Source: Halovivax sp. (GTDB taxonomy: Archaea; Halobacteriota; Halobacteria; Halobacteriales; Natrialbaceae). From it: DNA of 6,113 nucleotides. The translations under genes were made by a program, and so were the position numbers. Shown here one piece after another: positions 1 to 4,949 of the stretch. Numbering within the stretch: position 1 is the first letter of the stretch; each line of letters begins with the position of its first letter. The notes under the pieces are model-generated. The model had not been told where the DNA came from. It saw only the letters and a list, made by a program, of their open reading frames with translations, and did not search any database. Location: contig SLIS01000173.1 in assembly GCA_007135505.1 (NCBI GenBank), forward strand, positions 1-6,113, given 5' to 3'.

Positions 1-6
1 CGACCC

Positions 7-59
7 GGTCGGGCCGGCGACGCCCCCGACCGTAACGGGCGTCGCCGGGTCACCCGACC
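7..59. repeat. Two-part inverted repeat upstream of dapA
   Basis: A perfect 12-bp inverted repeat, CCGGCGACGCCC at 14-25 and GGGCGTCGCCGG at 37-48, surrounds an 11-nt loop (26-36). A second perfect 7-bp repeat flanks it, GGTCGGG at 7-13 and CCCGACC at 53-59, separated on the right side by the four bases 49-52. As RNA this would be a stem of 19 pairs with one 4-nt bulge. As DNA it is a dyad centred near position 31, about 62 bases before the dapA start. No T-run follows, so it does not look like an ordinary terminator. Its role is unknown: it could be a structured mRNA leader, a regulator binding site, or a palindromic intergenic repeat. The pairing is seen directly; function is inference. Confidence 0.75.
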
Positions 60-62
60 ACC

Positions 63-76
63 GGGGCGCTCGCCCC
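63..76. repeat. Small GC hairpin between the main dyad and dapA
   Basis: GGGGC at 63-67 pairs with GCCCC at 72-76 around a 4-nt loop (68-71). It begins four bases after the larger inverted repeat ends and stops 16 bases before the dapA start. With the larger repeat it makes most of positions 7-76 self-complementary. This is a short stem in very GC-rich DNA, so chance is a real alternative. Confidence 0.45.
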
Positions 77-92
77 ACCCGAAACCGACCAG

Positions 93-1010
93 ATGACCCA
101 CGACGTAGACTTCACGGGCGTCTTTCCGGCGATGTGCACGCCGTTCGACGCCGACGAACGCATCGACTTCCAAACACTCCGCGCCGACGCGCGCCGCCTC
201 GAAGCCGCGGGCGTCGCCGGGCTCGTTCCCGTCGGATCGACGGGCGAGTCCGCCACGCTCACCCACGACGAACACGTCCGCGTCGTCGAGGCGGTCGTCG
301 ACGCCGTCGACGACGTCCCCGTGATCGCGGGAACCGGCTCGAACAGCACCCACGAGGCCCTGGACCTCTCGGAGCGGGCCGCCGACGCGGGTGCCGACGG
401 ACTGCTGCTCATCTCCCCGTACTACAACAAGCCGGAACAGCGCGGCCTGCGCGAGCACTACCTGACGATCGCCGACGCCGTGGACCTGCCACAGATCGTC
501 TACAACGTCCCCTCCCGGACGGGCCGAACGGTCGATCCGGACACCGTCGTCGGGCTGGCGACCCATCCCAACATTGCCGGCTACAAGGCCGCCGAGGGCG
601 ACCTGAACGCGATCGGCGAGATCGCCGAACGAACGGCGGACGCGGACTTCGCCGTCCTCTCCGGCGACGACGCGCTTACCCTTCCGATCTGTGCCGTCGG
701 CGGGACGGGGACGATCAGCGTTGTGGCCAACGTCGAACCCGAACGCACCGTCGCGCTGGTCGAGGCCGCCCTCGCCGGCGAGTACGAGCGAGCTCGCGCG
801 CACCACCACGAACTCGGACCGCTCTTTCGGGCGCTCTTCGTCGAGACGAACCCGATCCCGGTCACGGAGGCCCTGGCGATCCGCGAGGACGCGCCGCCGC
901 ACCTTCGTTCGCCGCTTTCGCGTCTCGCCCCGGCCCACCGCGAAGAACTCGAGTCGGTGCTCGAATCGTACGATTCGCTTTCACGCACCGAGGCGGTGGT
1001 CCGACGATGA
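93..1010 (+). CDS. dapA: 4-hydroxy-tetrahydrodipicolinate synthase (DapA)
   Basis: This class I aldolase condenses pyruvate with aspartate semialdehyde, the first committed step to DAP and lysine, in the cytoplasm. The 305 residues match the usual length of about 290-300 and form a TIM barrel. Visible sites are the Schiff-base Lys165 in GYKAAEGD, Tyr137 and Arg142 in YNVPSRTG, Tyr111 in SPYYNKP, and the GSTGES loop at 48-53. The first Thr of the usual GTTGE is Ser49 here, as in N-acetylneuraminate lyase, but Arg142 and the operon favour DapA. Residues corresponding to the E. coli lysine-inhibition site (His53, His56, Asn80, Glu84, Tyr106) are present as His58, His61, Asn84, Glu88 and Tyr110, so feedback inhibition by lysine is plausible. 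The start is firm: an in-frame TAA lies at 33-35 and this ATG is the only ATG, GTG or TTG codon after it in the N-terminal region. No ribosome binding site precedes it. It overlaps dapB by 4 bases. Confidence 0.96.
   Translation: MTHDVDFTGVFPAMCTPFDADERIDFQTLRADARRLEAAGVAGLVPVGSTGESATLTHDEHVRVVEAVVDAVDDVPVIAGTGSNSTHEALDLSERAADAGADGLLLISPYYNKPEQRGLREHYLTIADAVDLPQIVYNVPSRTGRTVDPDTVVGLATHPNIAGYKAAEGDLNAIGEIAERTADADFAVLSGDDALTLPICAVGGTGTISVVANVEPERTVALVEAALAGEYERARAHHHELGPLFRALFVETNPIPVTEALAIREDAPPHLRSPLSRLAPAHREELESVLESYDSLSRTEAVVRR
991..1002 (+). promoter_or_regulatory. Ribosome binding site for dapB
   Basis: AGGCGGTGGTCC matches 10 of 12 bases of AGGAGGTGATCC, the complement of the usual archaeal 16S rRNA 3' end. 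It ends 4 bases before the dapB ATG and lies inside the last codons of dapA. It helps fix the dapB start in a frame that stays open far upstream through dapA. Confidence 0.7.
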
Positions 1011-1789
1011 CCGCCGATCGACGATCGATCCGGCTCGGCGTCACGGGTGCGACCGGCCGCATGGGGCGGGCGGTACTGTCGGCCGCGAGCGACCGGGCTG
1101 AATTCGACGTCGTCCTCGCCGTCGCCCGGGATTCCGACCGCGAGTCGATCGACGGCACCGAGATCGAAGCGGCCGGCGCGTTCGACCGGCTCGTCGCCGA
1201 TCGCGAACCGCACGTCGTCGTCGACTTTACCGCCTCCGCGTCGACGACTACCTACGCCGCGGCCTGTGCCGACGCCGACGTCGCGTTCGTTACCGGGACG
1301 ACCGGCCTCGACGAATCACACGAGCGCGAGCTTCGCGCCGCGAGCGATCGAATACCGGTCCTGCGGGCGTCGAACTTCTCGCGCGGGATCGCCGTCCTCG
1401 ACGGACTGCTCGCCCGGGCGGTTCGGACGCTCCCGGGCTACGACGTCGAACTCGTCGAGACCCACCACGGGGGGAAGCGAGACGCCCCGAGCGGCACCGC
1501 CCTCGACCTCCTGGACACCGTCGAATCGGAACGAGGTGCCACGGAGCGCGTACACGGTCGCGTCGGTGACGCGCCGCGCACGGCCGACGAGGTCGGCGTC
1601 CACTCGATCCGGGCGGGCGCGATCGCGGGCGAACACGAGGCGATCCTCGCAGGAGCCGGCGAGGAACTCCGCCTGACCCACCGGGCGGGCGATCGCGGCG
1701 TGTTCGCCGCCGGGGCGCTCGACGCGGCGGCCTGGATCGCCGACCGCGATCCCGGTCGGTACGACTTTACCGAGGTGATCGAGGCGTGA
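1007..1789 (+). CDS. dapB: 4-hydroxy-tetrahydrodipicolinate reductase (DapB)
   Basis: DapB uses NAD(P)H to reduce the DapA product to tetrahydrodipicolinate. The 260 residues are close to the family's usual 240-275. The N-terminal Rossmann fold starts with GVTGATGRMG at 11-20. The family motifs follow in order: VTGTTG at 95-100, ASNFSRG at 121-127, the signature ETHHGGKRDAPSGTA at 151-165 with the catalytic pair His153 and Lys157 (E. coli His159 and Lys163), then GEHEAI at 208-213 and THRAGDRGVFAAGAL at 224-238. At the cofactor ribose position the E. coli Glu38-Arg39 pair is Ala40-Arg41 here, which by inference leans toward NADPH. The reading frame is open well upstream of 1007, so the start rests on the family N-terminus, the ribosome binding site at 991-1002 and the ATGA overlap with dapA. 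It overlaps dapD by 4 bases (GTGA). Confidence 0.96.
   Translation: MTADRRSIRLGVTGATGRMGRAVLSAASDRAEFDVVLAVARDSDRESIDGTEIEAAGAFDRLVADREPHVVVDFTASASTTTYAAACADADVAFVTGTTGLDESHERELRAASDRIPVLRASNFSRGIAVLDGLLARAVRTLPGYDVELVETHHGGKRDAPSGTALDLLDTVESERGATERVHGRVGDAPRTADEVGVHSIRAGAIAGEHEAILAGAGEELRLTHRAGDRGVFAAGALDAAAWIADRDPGRYDFTEVIEA
1772..1780 (+). promoter_or_regulatory. Ribosome binding site for dapD
   Basis: GAGGTGATC is an unbroken 9-base match to the complement of the 16S rRNA 3' end, just before the GTG start at 1786. In the same alignment as the dapB and lysA sites, the 12-base complement would end 4 bases before the start. It lies within the last codons of dapB and supports GTG at 1786 as the start. 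Confidence 0.75.
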
Positions 1790-2622
1790 GCGCCCTCGAA
1801 TCGGCTATCAGGGACCTGTGGACCCGGTACGACGCGGACCGGCTCGACGCGTCGACGGCGACCGGGACGGATCTCGAGACGATCGACGACTTCCTGAACG
1901 CGCTCGAGTCGGGCGAGGTCAGGGCCGCCGAACACCGGAACGGCTCCTGGGAGGCCAACGAGTGGGTCAAGCGGGGAATTCTGCTCACCTTCGCCCTCAA
2001 CGAGACGGCCGCCCGCGAGTACGGCGGCGTCACGTACAATGACGTCCTGCCGCTGGCCGACACGAGCGCCTACGGCGACCGCGGGAGTCGCAACACGCCG
2101 GACGGTACGGTCGTCCGCCGCGGGGCTCACGTCGGGTCGGACTGCATCCTGATGAGCCCCACGTTCGTCAATATCGGCGCCCACGTCGGTGACGGGACGC
2201 TCGTCGACTCCTGTGATACCGTCGGCTCCTGTGCACAGATCGGCGCGAACGTGAAGCTCGGCGCGAACACGCTGATCGGCGGCGTCCTCGAACCGGTCGA
2301 GGACGCCCCCGTCGTGATCGAAGACGGCGTCTCCCTCGGGGCGGGCTGTCGCGTGACCTCCGGCTTCGTCGTCGGCGAGGGGACCGTCGTCGGCGAGAAC
2401 ACGCTACTCACGCCCCGAATCCCCGTCTACGACCTGGTCGACGAGGAAATTCACTACGGTCGCCTGCCACCGGAGCGGCGGGCCTTCACTCGTTACGTCG
2501 AATCGACCGTCGGCGAGCACGACCTCTTCGAGGGCGGGGCCTACAAGCCGGCGGTCGTCGCCACGGCACTCGAGGACCGAACGCTCGAGGCGACGGAACG
2601 TGAGGAGGTGCTCCGGTCGTGA
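1786..2622 (+). CDS. dapD: Tetrahydrodipicolinate N-succinyltransferase (DapD)
   Basis: DapD transfers succinyl from succinyl-CoA to tetrahydrodipicolinate, keeping the chain open for transamination. This gene is what identifies the succinylase branch. The 278 residues match the E. coli enzyme (274). Residues 1-105 form the helical N-terminal domain, with the conserved stretch WEANEWVKRGILLTFALN at 55-72. A left-handed beta-helix of hexapeptide repeats follows (about 108-215), containing SPTFVNIGAHVGDGTLVD at 124-141 with the likely catalytic Asp141, TVGSCAQIG at 145-153 and IGGVLEP at 164-170. EIHYGRLP at 221-228 matches the family, but beyond it the usual valine-rich SGN segment is not recognisable and is replaced by ERRAFTRYVESTVGEHDLF (230-248). 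The family forms trimers. It starts with GTG in a GTGA overlap with dapB, supported by the site at 1772-1780, and overlaps lysA by 4 bases. Confidence 0.95.
   Translation: MSALESAIRDLWTRYDADRLDASTATGTDLETIDDFLNALESGEVRAAEHRNGSWEANEWVKRGILLTFALNETAAREYGGVTYNDVLPLADTSAYGDRGSRNTPDGTVVRRGAHVGSDCILMSPTFVNIGAHVGDGTLVDSCDTVGSCAQIGANVKLGANTLIGGVLEPVEDAPVVIEDGVSLGAGCRVTSGFVVGEGTVVGENTLLTPRIPVYDLVDEEIHYGRLPPERRAFTRYVESTVGEHDLFEGGAYKPAVVATALEDRTLEATEREEVLRS
2603..2614 (+). promoter_or_regulatory. Ribosome binding site for lysA
   Basis: AGGAGGTGCTCC matches 11 of 12 bases of AGGAGGTGATCC, the complement of the 16S rRNA 3' end, and ends 4 bases before the GTG start at 2619. An in-frame TGA at 2601-2603 touches its first base, so the lysA start cannot lie further upstream. 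It decides the start of a protein whose first 30 residues are not conserved. Confidence 0.8.
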
Positions 2623-3989
2623 GCGAGCAACGCCGCGGCGGTTCCCCCGTCGAATCCCATCGCGGCGAGCCCGCCAGCAACGAAGCGCCGGCGCGAGAAC
2701 AGCCAGTTCGCCGGCTCGCCGACTGGGACGCAGATCGACTTCGCTCTCACGCCGAATCCCACGGGACGCCGCTGTACGTCCTGGACCTCGATCGCGTCCG
2801 AGCGAACTACCGGCGGCTGACGGCCGCGTTCCCGGACGCCGATGTCTGTTACGCGGCGAAGGCAAACGCGCTCGGGGCAGTCCTCGAGACGCTACTCGCA
2901 GCGGGGGCGACGATCGAGTGTGCCTCCGCGGGGGAGGTCCAGCGCGCGCTGGAAGTCGGCGCGTCGGGCGATCGAATCCACTACACGGCCGTCAATCCCC
3001 CGCAGGCCGACCTCGAGTACGTCGTCGACGCGTGGGTCGACGAACCAGAGTTGACGATCACCGCCGGCGCGCGGGACACGATCGACCGGTTGGCCGCGCT
3101 CGGCTACGACGGTCGCCTCTGCGTCCGCGCGAACCCCGGAATCGGCGCGGGTCACCACGAAGCCGTCCGCACGGGCGGCGACGCAACGTTCGGCGTGCCC
3201 GGGGACTCCCTCGTCGAGACGGCCGAGTACGCGACCGATCGCGGCTTCGACTTCGTCGGCGTCCACGCCCACGTCGGCTCCGGCGTACTCGACGACGAGG
3301 GGGTCGCGGCCCACCGCGCGTTCGTCTCGCGCGTGGCGACCCTCGCGGGCGACGTGGCGGAGGCGGTCGGCTCGCTCGAATTCGTCGACGTGGGCGGTGG
3401 CTTCGGCGTTCCCTATCGCGAGGACGATGCGCCGCTCGCCCTCGAGGCGGTCGCCGAGGCGACCCGCGAGGCACTCGCGGGAGTGGACGCGCGGTTGACG
3501 ATCGAACCCGGCCGCTACCTCGTCGCCGACGCAGGCGTCCTGCTGGCCCGGGCGAACACCGTCAAGGAGACGTCGGCGTCGACGGTCGTCGGCGTCGACG
3601 CGGGCATGACGACCCTGCTTCGGCCGGCGATGTACGACGCCTACCACGCGATTCGACCGCTCGCACCCGGAGCGATCGACCGGGAACGCGTCCCCCAGAC
3701 CGTCACCGGGCCGGTCTGTGAGAGTGCCGACGTCTTCTGTACGGACCGGTCGCTCCCCCGAATCGACCGTGGCGACCTCCTCGCGATCGGCAACGCCGGT
3801 GCCTACGGCTACGAGATGGCGAGTACGTACAATTCCCGGCCGCGGCCAGCGTCGATCGTCCTGGACGGCCACGGTACTCGATTGGCTCGACGCCGGGAGA
3901 CGGTCGCCGACCTGATCCGGCTCGAACCTGGCGGCGTCCGCGATGGTGACGTGCAAGATGCCCTCTCGAATACGGGGGTGTCCGAATGA
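2619..3989 (+). CDS. lysA: Diaminopimelate decarboxylase (LysA)
   Basis: LysA is a PLP enzyme of fold type III that decarboxylates meso-DAP to L-lysine, the last step. The N-terminal barrel holds YAAKAN at 78-83 with the PLP Lys81, HAHVGSG at 216-222, the glycine loop GGGFG at 259-263 and EPGRY at 296-300. The C-terminal beta domain supplies GVDAGM at 325-330, RPAMYDAYH at 335-343, GPVCESAD at 364-371 with the active-site Cys367 that reaches into the partner subunit, and GAYGYEM at 394-400 followed by YNSRPRP at 404-410. The usual HIGSQ reads HVGSG here. At 456 residues it is longer than the typical 415-440, mainly from a hydrophilic, probably disordered tail of about 30 residues. No other ATG, GTG or TTG codon occurs in that tail and a stop lies at 2601-2603, so the GTG start is secure. 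It overlaps dapD and dapF by 4 bases each. Confidence 0.96.
   Translation: MSEQRRGGSPVESHRGEPASNEAPAREQPVRRLADWDADRLRSHAESHGTPLYVLDLDRVRANYRRLTAAFPDADVCYAAKANALGAVLETLLAAGATIECASAGEVQRALEVGASGDRIHYTAVNPPQADLEYVVDAWVDEPELTITAGARDTIDRLAALGYDGRLCVRANPGIGAGHHEAVRTGGDATFGVPGDSLVETAEYATDRGFDFVGVHAHVGSGVLDDEGVAAHRAFVSRVATLAGDVAEAVGSLEFVDVGGGFGVPYREDDAPLALEAVAEATREALAGVDARLTIEPGRYLVADAGVLLARANTVKETSASTVVGVDAGMTTLLRPAMYDAYHAIRPLAPGAIDRERVPQTVTGPVCESADVFCTDRSLPRIDRGDLLAIGNAGAYGYEMASTYNSRPRPASIVLDGHGTRLARRRETVADLIRLEPGGVRDGDVQDALSNTGVSE
3974..3980 (+). promoter_or_regulatory. Probable ribosome binding site for dapF
   Basis: GGGGGTG differs from the consensus GGAGGTG at one base and ends 5 bases before the dapF ATG at 3986, inside the end of lysA. 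It is weaker than the sites before dapB, dapD and lysA. Confidence 0.5.
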
Positions 3990-4945
3990 GCACGACGACG
4001 CCCGACAGGCAGTCGATCTCGGTCGACCGGTACCACGGAACTGGGAACGACTTCGCTATCGTGGACGCGGACGAACCGGTAACCGCCAGACGGGACTTCG
4101 CAAAGCGCGTCTGCGATCGGACGGACGGGTTCGGTGTCGACGGCGTCCTGTTCCTCGCGCTGGAACCGGAGTACCGGCCACCGCGGGTGGTGATGACGCT
4201 CGTCCAGCCGGACGGCTCAACGGCGCCGATGTGCGGCAACGGGGCCCGCTGTGCCGCCGCGTGGGCGATGGCCCGGACCGGTACGGACACCGTCATGATC
4301 GACACGCAGGCCGGCTCCCGACGAGCCGAGCGCATCGATGCCGAAACCGACTCCGACTGTCGATCCGAATCGCCTGTTGCCGTCGAGATGGGGCGCGCGT
4401 CGTTCGTCCCGAAGACCGTTCCCGTCCGAGCCGACGAACCGGTCGTCGGTCGGCCGGTAGACGACCTGGGAATCGACGTCTGCGAGTCCGGACGTGGGAA
4501 CGCCGGCGATGGTCACGCCGACGTTCGGTTGACGGCCGTCGACACGGGCGTCCCCCACGCCGTGGCGTTCGTCGACGACGTCTCCGCCGTCGCGCTCGAC
4601 CGACTCGGACCGGCGATTCGTCACGCCGACGCCTTCCCCCGCGGAACGAACGTGACGGTCGCGAGCCGGGACCGTTCGGGAGACGGTGACGATCGGGGTC
4701 CCGTCTTCCGCCAGCGGACCTACGAACGCGGCGTCGAGGGCGAGACCGAGTCCTGCGGAACCGGTGCCGTCGCGATCGCCGTTGCCGCCGAGCAAACCGG
4801 CCGCATCGTGGCAGCCGAGTCGGTGACGGTCAGACCGCCGGGCGGGGACCTGCGGGTCGACGTCGACGACCGCGGCCGGGCGATCCTCGCCGGTCCGGTC
4901 GTCTACGAGTCAGCGACCGAAATCGCGATTCCGGAGGCGCGGTAG
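3986..4945 (+). CDS. dapF: Diaminopimelate epimerase (DapF)
   Basis: DapF is a cofactor-independent racemase that converts LL-DAP to meso-DAP, the LysA substrate, using two cysteines as acid and base. Both are present: Cys83 in MCGNGARCAA (82-91) and Cys257 in ESCGTGA (255-261), matching E. coli Cys73 and Cys217. Other family marks are HGTGNDF at 17-23 (Asn21 matches E. coli Asn11), GFGVDGVL at 48-55, GVPHAVAF at 188-195, FPRGTNV at 217-223 and YERGVEGET at 246-254 with Glu247-Arg248. The 319 residues exceed the usual 270-285; the extra length sits mostly in Asp- and Gly-rich stretches around 115-180 and 228-240, likely surface loops between conserved strands. The protein is two mirrored alpha/beta domains with one cysteine from each. 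The ATG overlaps the lysA stop by 4 bases. The stop is TAG, whereas the four complete upstream genes use TGA. Confidence 0.95.
   Translation: MSTTTPDRQSISVDRYHGTGNDFAIVDADEPVTARRDFAKRVCDRTDGFGVDGVLFLALEPEYRPPRVVMTLVQPDGSTAPMCGNGARCAAAWAMARTGTDTVMIDTQAGSRRAERIDAETDSDCRSESPVAVEMGRASFVPKTVPVRADEPVVGRPVDDLGIDVCESGRGNAGDGHADVRLTAVDTGVPHAVAFVDDVSAVALDRLGPAIRHADAFPRGTNVTVASRDRSGDGDDRGPVFRQRTYERGVEGETESCGTGAVAIAVAAEQTGRIVAAESVTVRPPGGDLRVDVDDRGRAILAGPVVYESATEIAIPEAR
4933..4937 (+). promoter_or_regulatory. Possible ribosome binding site for dapE
   Basis: GGAGG lies within the last codons of dapF, 12 bases before the dapE ATG at 4950. The spacing is longer than at the other junctions and the match shorter, so support is modest. 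Reinitiation by ribosomes finishing dapF five bases upstream is an alternative. Confidence 0.4.
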
Positions 4946-4949
4946 GCCG

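Noticed and set aside
7..59. Intrinsic terminator for an upstream gene.
   Set aside because: The stem is strong, but no T-run follows on either strand, which archaeal terminators require.
1..96. An open frame from the window edge ends in TGA at 94-96, overlapping the dapA ATG in the same ATGA style as the other junctions, which could be the tail of an upstream gene.
   Set aside because: The 31 residues are rich in Arg and Pro with almost no acidic residues, unlike the other proteins here, and the stretch is occupied by the inverted repeats. Upstream sequence would settle it.
134..1006. The dapB reading frame stays open upstream through nearly all of dapA, as if DapB had a 290-residue N-terminal extension.
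   Set aside because: The upstream translation is Arg-rich low-complexity sequence with no family resemblance, the dapA frame holds a full enzyme, and the dapB start has a strong ribosome binding site.
93..1010. N-acetylneuraminate lyase or 2-keto-3-deoxygluconate aldolase instead of DapA, because of the GSTGE loop.
   Set aside because: The NVPSRTG motif with Arg142, the lysine-site residues and the dapB-dapD-lysA-dapF-dapE context all fit DapA.
2600..3721. Plus-strand open frame of 373 codons overlapping lysA.
   Set aside because: It is extremely Arg-rich, unlike any soluble haloarchaeal protein, and lies in another frame of the clearly conserved lysA.
2892..3956. Long antisense open frame of 354 codons opposite lysA.
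   Set aside because: It has no recognisable motif and an Arg/Asp/Val composition typical of the complement of haloarchaeal codons; lysA is fully accounted for.
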